Source: Candidatus Methanomethylophilaceae archaeon (GTDB taxonomy: Archaea > Thermoplasmatota > Thermoplasmata > Methanomassiliicoccales > Methanomethylophilaceae). From it: a stretch of 64,000 nt of DNA. The stretch is taken from the NCBI GenBank assembly GCA_017461225.1, contig JAFTYV010000032.1:19909-83908 (forward strand), given 5' to 3'. Of this stretch, positions 42,588 to 50,856 are shown piece after piece (the stretch's first letter is position 1; every line of letters starts with the position of its first letter). Below the pieces are notes generated by a model that was not told where the DNA came from, did no database searches, and saw only the letters and a program-made list of their open reading frames with translations. The position numbers and the translations under genes were made by a program.

Positions 42588-45411
42588 CGTACATCCTCCC
42601 CTTCTTGATGAGAAGGTACGCGAACACCGGCGCACCTATCACGGTCGTTATGGCTCCCACGGGCAGTTCCATGGGGATCATCACCATCTTCGCGAACAGG
42701 TCGGCCGCCAGCATCAGCGCACCGCCCACCACCATCGAGGCGGGCATGACCAGCCTGTGGTCCCCTCCGAGGATCATGCGGCACAGGTGCGGGACGACGA
42801 GTCCCACGAAGCCGATGATGCCCACGAACGCGACGCACACCGACGCGAGGACGGATGCCAGGATCAGCATCCACCTGTTGAACCTGCGGACGTCCAGACC
42901 CATCTGACGTGCCTGGTCCTCGCCCAGCAGGACGAGGTTGAACTCCTTGGCCCAGACCAGGGGGATCAGGGAGAGCGTGATGGCGGGGATCGCCATCACG
43001 ATCGCCTGCTCCCAGTTCACGTTGGCGAACGAACCGAACAGCCACGACATGGCGCTGTTGAGCTTGTCACCGGCCATACTGAGCATGAGGGTCTGGATGG
43101 CGGAGAACACCAGCCCGATGATCACACCGGCCAGGACGTAGTTTATGGACGAACCTCCGGACTTCTCGGCCAGGATCATCGTGGCGCCGAACGCCACCAC
43201 GCCCCCGACCATGGCCACTATCGGCGTCACGTAGGTTATGTTGTCCAGGAGTCCGAAGAACGTGAAGTTGAACGCGATGCATGCGATCGCGGCGACACCG
43301 GCACCGGCGGACACGCCCATGATGTAAGGGTCCACCATCGGGTTGCGGATGATCGCCTGGTATATCGAACCGGATATCGAGAGTCCGAAACCGACCACGA
43401 AGGCGGCCACGGCCCTGGAGCACCTGGAGTCGAACACGATGACCTCGTCGTCCGTGAGCCCCTGACCCGCGAACGTCTTCCCGATGGCGGAACCGAGGAT
43501 CGACATCGTCTCCCCGAGGGAGTAGTTCCCTCCGGGACCGTATGCAAGGCTGGCGATGAACAACACGAACCCGATGGCGAGTCCGACGACGAGCACCACG
43601 GCCAGCTTGCGCTTGTTCCTCCTTATCCTGGACACGTTCGTGCCGCCGGATCCGGACGAGAACATGGACCTCATGAAGACCATCGGGGGCATGCCCCTGG
43701 TCCTACCGCCGTGGATGCAGTACGCCGCGAACAGCAGCAGCACGATGACCAGGACGACCGCGGCGACCGCCCAGGCCCCGACACCGCCCCCGGACACGGA
43801 GGGCATGGCACCGGAGTACGCGAACACACCTCCGTCGGTCCCGTTGTAGAACATGCCGTCGATGATGACCAGGGCCGTCATGGTGTGCTCGTCCACGAGG
43901 TCGGGCTTCTCCATCATCCCGACGACATCGCCGTCCAGGGTCATGGTGTAGAGCCTGGTGCCGAACCCGTATCCGGACGCATAGAGAGTGTCCCCGTTCA
44001 CGAGCATGAGGGGTGCCTTGAAACCGTCGTCGAAAGCACGGAGGAGCTCGAATGCCCCGTCGGTGGACACCCTGCAGAGACCGTCGTTGTTCAGGAAGTA
44101 GACGCCGCTGAACCCGTCGGTCACGACCGGGAGCACGTAGTTGGAGACTATCCCAGGATCCGTGCTGACGAATACCTCGGTGAACGACCCGTCGGAGAAC
44201 CTGTACGCCGCCACACCGCCCTCCATGGCGCTCATGTTGCGGCCGTCGGAGAACGAGAACATGACGGTGCCGTCCACCATGACGGGTGTGTTGACGCCCC
44301 CGTACTCCCTCCCGTCCCTGAACACCGAGAAGACCTTCTCCCTGTCGAGGAGCTCCCCGGTGACCTGGTCGAACGCGTACACGCACCCGTCCAGGGAACC
44401 GACGAACACCGTGCCGTCGCACACCATGGGTGCGGAGTAGTAGCAGCGCCCGTCGACAGGCGACCTCCATATGACGTTGAGGTCCATGTCCGTGCAGTAG
44501 ACGTAGCCGTCGCACGCACCGTAGTACAGGACACCGGAGTCGTGCACCAGGGATGCGGGACCGGTGGCGTAGGACGTCCCGATGAGGTTGCGGTCGGAGG
44601 AGTTGTCCACCTCCAGCATCCTGACCTCGGATCCGTCGTCCCCGGGTCCGGAGAGGGGTATGCGGTATAGGGCGCCGTGCGTCGCGGGCAGGTAGATGTA
44701 CCCTCCGAATATCGTCCCCGTGGCGGTCTCGTAACCGGAACCCTGGGGATACTGGAAGGACCACCTCTCCTCCCCCGTGAGACGGTCGTAGCAGTACAGG
44801 GTCGGCGGATCCATCTTCCCCGTATAACCGCCTCCGGCCACCACGTACGCCTCGGAACCCGCCACCAGCACGGTGGATGTGACGTAGTTGCCCTTCCCGT
44901 AGTTGTACTCCCATGTGACCGAACCCTCCGAACCGGACAGCTCCGCCGTCTGGGAGCCGGATGACAGCGCATCACCGCGTATCATGGTCCACGAGGACCT
45001 GTGATCCGGGGTCTCCACGGGGGCCGTGCCCTCCGGCAGGAACGCGATCGCGACGGGACCGCCCGTGTACACGGTGTCGGGACTCACGGAACCCGTGATG
45101 TCCGTCCAAGATGACCCGCCCCATGAGAACAGCCTCCACGAGGTGGTGACGGACCCTATCGTGATCTGGGTCCGGCCGTCCACGGCCATGGGGCCGTCGG
45201 TGGACAGCTCGTGGCCGTTGGATCCGAGGGATTCGGCGATGGATTCCAGGAGGAGCCCGTCGCCGATACCCGTCCATTCGGTTACGCCGTTTCCGGCATC
45301 GTACAGGAGGACGTCGTCCGACGCTCCGCCCGCACCGTCGACCACGGATGCTGCGGACACGAGGGACAGCGCCACGACAATGATTGCAAGTGCCTTCAGG
45401 GGACATCTCAT
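42580..45411 (-). CDS. Extracellular beta-propeller fused to a BtuC/FecCD-type permease
   Basis: One uninterrupted 943-residue frame. Residues 1-25 form a signal peptide or anchor, about 30-130 form a DUF4430-like (transcobalamin-type) domain, and about 140-545 form a PQQ-like beta-propeller with repeated blade motifs (YCYDRLTGEERWSF, GYVYCTDMDLNVIW, GCVYAFDQVTGELLD). A membrane helix lies near 555-577, then a short basic linker and a ten-helix FecCD permease from about 583. The permease carries PMVDPYIMGVSAGAG and GLVVPHLCRM signatures. The start at 45411 overlaps the binding-protein stop by ATGA. The topology is consistent: propeller outside, permease N-terminus inside. Confidence 0.88.
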   Translation of the reverse strand: MRCPLKALAIIVVALSLVSAASVVDGAGGASDDVLLYDAGNGVTEWTGIGDGLLLESIAESLGSNGHELSTDGPMAVDGRTQITIGSVTTSWRLFSWGGSSWTDITGSVSPDTVYTGGPVAIAFLPEGTAPVETPDHRSSWTMIRGDALSSGSQTAELSGSEGSVTWEYNYGKGNYVTSTVLVAGSEAYVVAGGGYTGKMDPPTLYCYDRLTGEERWSFQYPQGSGYETATGTIFGGYIYLPATHGALYRIPLSGPGDDGSEVRMLEVDNSSDRNLIGTSYATGPASLVHDSGVLYYGACDGYVYCTDMDLNVIWRSPVDGRCYYSAPMVCDGTVFVGSLDGCVYAFDQVTGELLDREKVFSVFRDGREYGGVNTPVMVDGTVMFSFSDGRNMSAMEGGVAAYRFSDGSFTEVFVSTDPGIVSNYVLPVVTDGFSGVYFLNNDGLCRVSTDGAFELLRAFDDGFKAPLMLVNGDTLYASGYGFGTRLYTMTLDGDVVGMMEKPDLVDEHTMTALVIIDGMFYNGTDGGVFAYSGAMPSVSGGGVGAWAVAAVVLVIVLLLFAAYCIHGGRTRGMPPMVFMRSMFSSGSGGTNVSRIRRNKRKLAVVLVVGLAIGFVLFIASLAYGPGGNYSLGETMSILGSAIGKTFAGQGLTDDEVIVFDSRCSRAVAAFVVGFGLSISGSIYQAIIRNPMVDPYIMGVSAGAGVAAIACIAFNFTFFGLLDNITYVTPIVAMVGGVVAFGATMILAEKSGGSSINYVLAGVIIGLVFSAIQTLMLSMAGDKLNSAMSWLFGSFANVNWEQAIVMAIPAITLSLIPLVWAKEFNLVLLGEDQARQMGLDVRRFNRWMLILASVLASVCVAFVGIIGFVGLVVPHLCRMILGGDHRLVMPASMVVGGALMLAADLFAKMVMIPMELPVGAITTVIGAPVFAYLLIKKGRMYDG

Positions 45412-46760
45412 AGGGATCCCTCTTTGGTGACAGTGAGGTAATCGGCGTACCCGTCCCCTATCACCTTGGGGACGGTGATGCCGTCGTCGAACGCCCCGCC
45501 GTGGACCACACGTGCGAGGAGCTCGGACATCTGGGCCACACGTGGGCCCGGACGTGAGAGGAGATCGCATGAATCCCCTGTGAACAGGTAGATCTCTCCC
45601 GTCCTGTAGGCGTCCGTACCGCGCCACTCGGGGGACAGGGAGGATATCAGTGCATCGTAGTCCGACTGCGTGGCCTCGTAGTCGGTGGATGCGATTATTA
45701 TGACCGAGGGGTTGCACCTCAGGAGGGTCTCGGAGTTCACCTGGACCCATCCGGACTCCCCGGAGTACACGTTGTGCATGTGCATGTCCGACACCACATC
45801 GGAGACGTAGGTGTTGGAGCCGGACACCCACGGGGACTTGACGGCCGACAGGGACACCATGACGTCGACATCCGTCATGTACGGCTGGGAACCGAGGACG
45901 TCCGACACGGCGTCCATGGACGTGCGTATAGAACCCACCAGGTTTACGGCGTCCGATTCCGTCCCGAGGGCCACTCCGACGGAGAATATGTTGTCGAGGA
46001 CCGTGTCGACGTCCTCCCCACCGTCCATTATGATCACATCTATGCCCGCCGCCCTGAGCTTCCCGGCGACACCCACGTGCATGTTCTGGTCGCCCACGCC
46101 TATCACGAGATCGGGCTCCTGCCTCATTATCGTCTCGAAGCTGGGGTTGGTGTACCCGCCTATGATGGAGATCGACCCGTCCCCGTGTCCACGGACCACA
46201 TCCTCCGGATAGTTGCTGTACATGTCCGTGCCGACCAGCCTCCAGGTGCCGCCGTCGACGGCACACACTATCTCGGTGCAGGACGGGGCCATGGATACGA
46301 CCCTCGACGGGACGTCCAATCCGTAGAAGCAGACACCGGTGCTGTCTACCGCCCTGGTGGGGAGCTCCCCGGGGGCGCAGTACCCCCAGCAGACGACGGT
46401 GTAGTCGGATATGGAGTGGGATGCGGGGTCGGAACCGAGTCTGGTCCAGTCCCTCGCACCATGTGCCACGGCATAGAGGCCCCATGTGCCCCCGTCGCCG
46501 TTGGCGGTGCCGTCTATGGAGACGACCGTGCCGCCCTCCACGACGAGCTCGAAACCCCAGGACCCACAGGCCCTGGAGAGTGCTGAGACGGGGTGCTCGT
46601 CGGGCCCCGCCTCGGTGTAGAGGGTTTGGCGGTCACCGAAATCGACGACCATGCCCGATGATTCGGTGGGTGACGGGATCATCGCGAACAGAACCGTCGC
46701 CAGTATGCCGACGACGAGGATCGCGACGGACAGGATCACCTTGGATCTGGAGGACCTCAT
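45408..46760 (-). CDS. Corrinoid/iron-type substrate-binding protein with DUF4430-like domain
   Basis: A 450-residue anchored extracellular protein. An N-terminal membrane helix (about 8-26) is followed by a DUF4430-like domain (DFGDRQTLYTEAG, then VVSIDGTANGDGGTWGLY, to about 145). Residues 155-445 are a helical-backbone BtuF-type binding domain (RVVSMAPSCTEIVCAVDG, then PDLVIGVGDQ, then NPSVIIIAS). It delivers ligand to the fusion permease. DUF4430 belongs to the transcobalamin-like family, which favours a corrinoid ligand, though iron chelates cannot be excluded. Confidence 0.85.
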   Translation of the reverse strand: MRSSRSKVILSVAILVVGILATVLFAMIPSPTESSGMVVDFGDRQTLYTEAGPDEHPVSALSRACGSWGFELVVEGGTVVSIDGTANGDGGTWGLYAVAHGARDWTRLGSDPASHSISDYTVVCWGYCAPGELPTRAVDSTGVCFYGLDVPSRVVSMAPSCTEIVCAVDGGTWRLVGTDMYSNYPEDVVRGHGDGSISIIGGYTNPSFETIMRQEPDLVIGVGDQNMHVGVAGKLRAAGIDVIIMDGGEDVDTVLDNIFSVGVALGTESDAVNLVGSIRTSMDAVSDVLGSQPYMTDVDVMVSLSAVKSPWVSGSNTYVSDVVSDMHMHNVYSGESGWVQVNSETLLRCNPSVIIIASTDYEATQSDYDALISSLSPEWRGTDAYRTGEIYLFTGDSCDLLSRPGPRVAQMSELLARVVHGGAFDDGITVPKVIGDGYADYLTVTKEGSL

Positions 46761-46779
46761 TCACCCACCTTCGCGACCC

Positions 46780-47232
46780 TCACTCCACGGGATTGTGGGT
46801 GGGGTAGTCGAGGGGACCCGTCATCGCGGAGACCCCGTAGCAGAAGCAGTAGTACTCCGTGGTGTCGGGGAGGTTGGACAGTCCGATCTCGGAGAACTCC
46901 CATGCACTGCCGTTCCATGCGAACTGGACCCAATAGGTGTACGTACCGTCCCCGTTGTCCAGGGTGCCCTTGTTCATTATGGTGGAGACCCATCCACTGG
47001 ACGTGATCTCGCAGTCGATGTCCGCATCGTCCATGGCGTCCTCGAACGCATCGACGGCGGAATCTCCGGATCCCTTCACCCACTTGTGGTAGTCGCCGTC
47101 CTCGATGAGGAACTGGATGTTGTACCTCTCGCGCTCATCCTCATTGTCATCGCCCATGACGACAATCGCCGCGGCGGCGATTATGACCACGGCTACGACG
47201 CCTATGACCGCATACATCGTTTTGTTGTCCAT
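46780..47232 (-). CDS. Membrane-anchored DUF4430-like small protein
   Basis: A 150-residue protein. An N-terminal membrane helix (MYAVIGVVAVVIIAAAAIVV, about 6-25) is followed by one extracellular DUF4430-like domain (FLIEDGDYHKW, then GSGDSAVDAFEDAM, then YWVQFAWNGSAWEF). It is the first gene of the importer operon, 19 bases before the binding-protein gene. The same domain recurs in the next two gene products. It may be an extra surface ligand-capturing protein. The AAGGTG site before the ATG at 47232 supports this start. Confidence 0.7.
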   Translation of the reverse strand: MDNKTMYAVIGVVAVVIIAAAAIVVMGDDNEDERERYNIQFLIEDGDYHKWVKGSGDSAVDAFEDAMDDADIDCEITSSGWVSTIMNKGTLDNGDGTYTYWVQFAWNGSAWEFSEIGLSNLPDTTEYYCFCYGVSAMTGPLDYPTHNPVE

Positions 47233-47248
47233 ATTATCACACCTTGTG

Positions 47249-47281
47249 ATTGGATGAAGTATCCAATTCAACCAATATATA
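47249..47281 (-). promoter_or_regulatory. Promoter and operator of the importer operon
   Basis: ATTGGAT-gaagt-ATCCAAT (47249-47267) is a perfect 7-bp-arm inverted repeat. A minus-strand TATA-like TATATA at about 47275-47281 places the start site inside it. Further TTGGAT (47286) and ATCCAA (47320) half-sites lie upstream. Confidence 0.55.
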
Positions 47282-47394
47282 GATGTTGGATGGATATGGC
47301 AACAACTGACGACGTACGTATCCAACGGTTGTGACGGGGGATGGCCCCCGTCTGAGAAATGTCTGGAACGGGTTTTACGGTGAACCGTCCGGGC

Positions 47395-48192
47395 TCACTC
47401 GTCCTCGATGATCTCGGGGGGTGCACCGGCGAAGTGGACCAGTGCGAAGGCCTCCATGAAGTGGAGGTTCCCGGGGAGGACCAGGGTCTGCAGGGGCTCT
47501 CCGAGGTCCATCTCCAGGAGGTCCCTGGGATAGCCCGCGAAGATCCTCTCCTCAGGGGACCCGACCTTGGATGCGACGCAGAGGAGCGTGTCGTCCGTGA
47601 CCAGGCCCTCGCCCCACTTCCTCTCCCCCTCCAGGAGCCATTCTATGGCCTGGTGGGCGGTCATGTACCTGAGCTCGTCCGCACGGATATCGAGGAGGAT
47701 CATGGTGTGGAGCCCGAGGTCCTTGTTCTGCTTGATGTGGTCGTACGGGGACCTGGGGTGGTAGTTGTCCTCGATGAAGGGCAGGGTGACGGTCCTGCCG
47801 AACTTGTAGTTCTGGAGTCCGAGGGACGTGGGGCATCCGGAGAATATGGTGATGCCGTGGAACAGCCTGACGGGGATGCCCGCCTCGGCCGCCTGGATCC
47901 TGAGGTCCACGTGGGTGGTGGCGGACATGGTGTCGCCGGCGGTGACGAACCCGACCCTCATCTGCATGGCGTCCGAGATGATGTCGTCGCACTCCTCGAC
48001 CTGGGCCCTGTACAGGACCTTGATCTTCTTCCCTATGACGGCCTCGAGGTCCTCGACCTTGGTGCCTATCAGGGTGGACGTGTAGAATTCCGCGTAGATC
48101 TTGTCGCATTCCTTCAATGCGTTGAGGGCCTTGACGGTCATTCCATCGGTACCGCTCAGACCGAGTCCAACGAAGACGAGTTCGGATGTCAT
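47395..48192 (-). CDS. dphB: Diphthine synthase
   Basis: AdoMet-dependent methyltransferase that trimethylates the modified histidine of elongation factor 2 on the way to diphthamide. The 265-residue protein has the class III methyltransferase layout: FVGLGLSGTDGMTVKAL near 6-22, VGFVTAGDTMSATTH near 80-94, VRLFHGITIFSG near 107, and LRADELRYMT-like text near 168 (DIRADELRYM). Length is typical for archaea. It is found next to a strong terminator region and is not in an operon. Confidence 0.95.
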   Translation of the reverse strand: MTSELVFVGLGLSGTDGMTVKALNALKECDKIYAEFYTSTLIGTKVEDLEAVIGKKIKVLYRAQVEECDDIISDAMQMRVGFVTAGDTMSATTHVDLRIQAAEAGIPVRLFHGITIFSGCPTSLGLQNYKFGRTVTLPFIEDNYHPRSPYDHIKQNKDLGLHTMILLDIRADELRYMTAHQAIEWLLEGERKWGEGLVTDDTLLCVASKVGSPEERIFAGYPRDLLEMDLGEPLQTLVLPGNLHFMEAFALVHFAGAPPEIIEDE

Positions 48193-48240
48193 CGGGTGAC
48201 GATCGGAGGGGTAGTATAAAAGACGAAGGTAGGTTGTGAA

Positions 48241-48260
48241 GGGAGGGGTCTCCCCCTCCC
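48241..48260. terminator. Hairpin between acyl-CoA synthetase and dphB
   Basis: GGGAGGGG and CCCCTCCC form an 8-bp stem with a 4-base loop, about 13 bases after the acyl-CoA synthetase stop. It separates that gene from dphB, which reads in the same direction. Confidence 0.5.
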
Positions 48261-48273
48261 GTTTTGATCGGGC

Positions 48274-50376
48274 TCACTCCTTGACGAGTGTGCACAGGGC
48301 GTCGACGGCCCAGCATCCCTTGCCCTTGAGACCGACGATGACGGGGTTGATCTCGAGCTCGTGGATCTCGGGGTTCTCGACGGCGATGAGGACGATCCTC
48401 TTGATGGTGTCCTTCATGGCCTCGATGTCCGCCTCGGGGAGACCCCTGGCACCGGACATGAGCTTGTACGCCTTGGTGCTCTGGATCATGTTGTCGAGCT
48501 GCTGCTCGGACATGGGGACGTGCGCCTGGGAGATCTCCCTGAGGATCTCGACGTAGATTCCGCCGAGTCCGAAGGAGACGACGGGTCCGAACTGTGCGTC
48601 GCGGATCATAGACAGGATGACCTCCTGACCGGAGACCATCTGCTGGATGGACACGCCGTCGATCCTCGCGTCGGGGACCGCCTTGGTGCAGGAGTCCATG
48701 ATCTTGGTGTACGCGGCCTTGGCCTCGTCGGCGTTCTTGACTCCGACGACGACTCCGCCGACATCGGTCTTGTGCTTGATGTCGGGGGAGATGATCTTCA
48801 TGACGACGGGGTAGCCGATCCTGTCGCACTCCTTGGCGGCGTCGTCGGCGCTGTTAACGGATGCCTCTCCGGGGGTGGGGATTCCGTATGCGGCGAAGAT
48901 CTCCTTGCCCTCGGCCTCGGTGAGGGAGTCCCTTCCCTCCGCCCTGGCCTTGTCGAGGACCTTCTTGGAGACCTCCCTTCCGCCACCGGTGACGGCGGGG
49001 ACCTTGAGGGGGTCCTGCTGGGCCTCGCTGTTGACCTTGTACCTCCTGAGGATGGAGAGTGCACGGACTGCCCTGTCGGGCGTGGGGTAGCAGGGGATTC
49101 TGCCATCCCTGAGAATCTTGTTGGCCTTCTCGCACTTGTGACCGCCTGCGAAGCAGCAGGTGACGGGCACGGGGATCTGGTCCTTCATGGCGACGATGGA
49201 CTCCGCGACTGCCTCGAGGTCCGCGGTGTCGAGGGGGGATCCCATGATGACGAGTCCTCCGACGGAGGGGTCCTTCGTGACGATGTCGATGACCTCCCTG
49301 AAGTACTCGGGCTTGGCGTCACCGCGGACGTCGATGGGGTTGGTGAGTCCGGCGACGGTGGGGACCCTGGTCTTGATCTCGTTGATGGTCTCCTCGGAGA
49401 ACTTGACGGCGCTAATCATGGGGGCGTCGAACGCCGCGTCCGCGGACATGACACCGAGACCGCCGGCGTTTGTGATGATCGCGATTCCGTCCTTCTCCAT
49501 GGGCTTGCACCTGGAGAAGACGCTGATTGCGTCGAACATCTCGTCAAGGTCGAGTGCCCTGTGGATGTTCAGTTTCTTGAAGATGACGTTGTTGACCGCA
49601 TCGGATCCTGCGAGGGAACCGGTGTGGGAGGATGCCGCCGCGGAGCCCGCCTGGGTCCTTCCGGACTTGAAGACGACGATGGGCTTCTTCACGGGCATGT
49701 TCTCGATGGCCTTGACGAACTTCTCACCGTTGCTTATACCCTCGAGGTACATTCCGATGACCTTGGTCTCATCGTCCCTGGAGATGGCCTCGATGAGGTC
49801 CGCCTCGTCGACGCAGGCCTTGTTGCCGAAGGTGATGAAGTTGGCGAGTCCCATGTCGTTGTAGTACGCCCAGTCGATGATGGAGGAACCGACGGCTCCG
49901 GACTGGGAGAACATGGTGATGTTACCGGCTTTGGGGATGAGGTGCGCGAAGGTCGCGTTGACTCCGTGACCGGGGTTCATGATACCGAAGCAGTTGGGTC
50001 CGAGGAACTTGACATCGTTCTCGGCGGCCGCTGCGATGAGCTGTTTCTCGAGCTCCGCTCCCTCCGCGCTCTCCTCCTTGAAGCCTGCGGTGAGAATGGA
50101 GGCGTACTTGATGCCGGCCTGTTTGAGCTTGGGCATCTCGGCGGGGACGAGGGCGTTCTTGACCGCGATGACCGCGAGATCGATGGGCTCGCCGATCTCG
50201 GTGACGGATGTGTAGGCCTTGAGTCCCTGGATCTCCCCTCCCTTGGGGTTGACGGGGTAGAGTTTGCCCTTGAATCCGGCGTCGATCATGTTCTTGACGA
50301 GCATTCCGCCGAGTTTGGTCTCATCGTTGGATGCACCGATGATGGCGACGGATGTGGGGGTCAGTAGTCCTTTCAT
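48274..50376 (-). CDS. ADP-forming acetyl/acyl-CoA synthetase, fused alpha and beta subunits
   Basis: Interconverts acyl-CoA, ADP and phosphate with acid, CoA and ATP. The 700-residue protein joins both subunits. The alpha part (1 to about 450) has a CoA-binding Rossmann domain (VAIIGASNDETKLGG) and ligase-CoA domains with the phospho-His segment ASSHTGSLAG near 265. The beta part (about 470-700) is an ATP-grasp domain (YPVVMKIISPDIKHKTDVGG, then ELEINPVIV). The ATG at 50376 is preferred: a TATA-like TTTATG lies about 27 bp upstream, predicting a leaderless message. An in-frame ATG 27 bases earlier is possible. Confidence 0.93.
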   Translation of the reverse strand: MKGLLTPTSVAIIGASNDETKLGGMLVKNMIDAGFKGKLYPVNPKGGEIQGLKAYTSVTEIGEPIDLAVIAVKNALVPAEMPKLKQAGIKYASILTAGFKEESAEGAELEKQLIAAAAENDVKFLGPNCFGIMNPGHGVNATFAHLIPKAGNITMFSQSGAVGSSIIDWAYYNDMGLANFITFGNKACVDEADLIEAISRDDETKVIGMYLEGISNGEKFVKAIENMPVKKPIVVFKSGRTQAGSAAASSHTGSLAGSDAVNNVIFKKLNIHRALDLDEMFDAISVFSRCKPMEKDGIAIITNAGGLGVMSADAAFDAPMISAVKFSEETINEIKTRVPTVAGLTNPIDVRGDAKPEYFREVIDIVTKDPSVGGLVIMGSPLDTADLEAVAESIVAMKDQIPVPVTCCFAGGHKCEKANKILRDGRIPCYPTPDRAVRALSILRRYKVNSEAQQDPLKVPAVTGGGREVSKKVLDKARAEGRDSLTEAEGKEIFAAYGIPTPGEASVNSADDAAKECDRIGYPVVMKIISPDIKHKTDVGGVVVGVKNADEAKAAYTKIMDSCTKAVPDARIDGVSIQQMVSGQEVILSMIRDAQFGPVVSFGLGGIYVEILREISQAHVPMSEQQLDNMIQSTKAYKLMSGARGLPEADIEAMKDTIKRIVLIAVENPEIHELEINPVIVGLKGKGCWAVDALCTLVKE

Positions 50377-50400
50377 AAACGACCGTAAAGGATTTTCTTT

Positions 50401-50470
50401 CATAAAGCTTTGTACAGATTTCGTAGAAAAATACGGGAATTCGTAACATTGATTACGATATTCGTAGGAA
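50401..50470 (-). promoter_or_regulatory. Promoter of acyl-CoA synthetase with three phased TCGTA repeats
   Basis: A TATA-like TTTATG on the minus strand (50401-50406) is preceded by TCGTA at 50421, 50441 and 50462 within similar ATTCGTA-purine-AA contexts. Spacing is 20-21 bp, so the sites lie on one DNA face. An inverted TACGA at 50454 adds a palindrome with the third site. This is the position expected for an activator or repressor. Confidence 0.5.
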
Positions 50471-50599
50471 AATGATAATAATTCATCGAGAAACGACAGA
50501 AAATCGACAAATGTCTTATTAATCCTCGTACGGGACGGCATGGTCATCCACTATCTACGACGAACGTCGATTGGAAACATGATTATACGTGCAGCGGGA

Positions 50600-50835
50600 T
50601 AAGGGCGTGCCGTACCGGCGAAGGGGTGCGATTCGTGAACACCATGTGCACGGGACGGCACACAGCGACCCATATCCCATTTCTTGGGGCTCCTGCGGGA
50701 GTTGGCGGCGTGTCGCCGCAGCGATGACCGGAGGCCAACGATGGGTCCGACACCAACCCCCGGCGTAAGTCAGTGCCCGGAGAGCGGCGTCAACGCCGTA
50801 CCGTGATGAGGTGTGTTAGCGCCCGGGGGACACCT
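50600..50835 (+). ncRNA. Candidate structured RNA of unknown class
   Basis: This gene-free stretch folds into several long-range and local stems. GTGCCGT/ACGGCAC pairs 50607-50613 with 50655-50661, GACCCAT/ATGGGTC pairs 50667-50673 with 50741-50747, and GCGGCG-TGT-CGCCGC lies at 50705-50719. CCCCCGGCG (50757) pairs with CGCCCGGGGG (50820) with one bulge, enclosing GCGGCG-TCAA-CGCCGT (50784-50799). A TATA-like ATTATA lies about 25 bp upstream. SRP and RNase P consensus motifs are absent. Strand and ends are uncertain. Confidence 0.4.
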
Positions 50836-50856
50836 CCATCCCCCGTCGGCGCCCGG

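Noticed and set aside
45412..46485. N-terminal extension of the propeller-permease frame upstream of 45411
   Set aside because: The frame is open, but it runs through the well-supported binding-protein gene and has antisense-like composition. A signal peptide and an ATGA overlap mark the true start at 45411.
48361..50367. A 668-codon open frame opposite the acyl-CoA synthetase gene
   Set aside because: Same antisense artefact: codon bias of the real gene leaves the complementary frame open.
50600..50835. SRP RNA at this locus
   Set aside because: The stems are suggestive, but the helix 8 consensus with GGAAGG and AGCAG, and the UGUAA Alu-domain motif, are missing on both strands.
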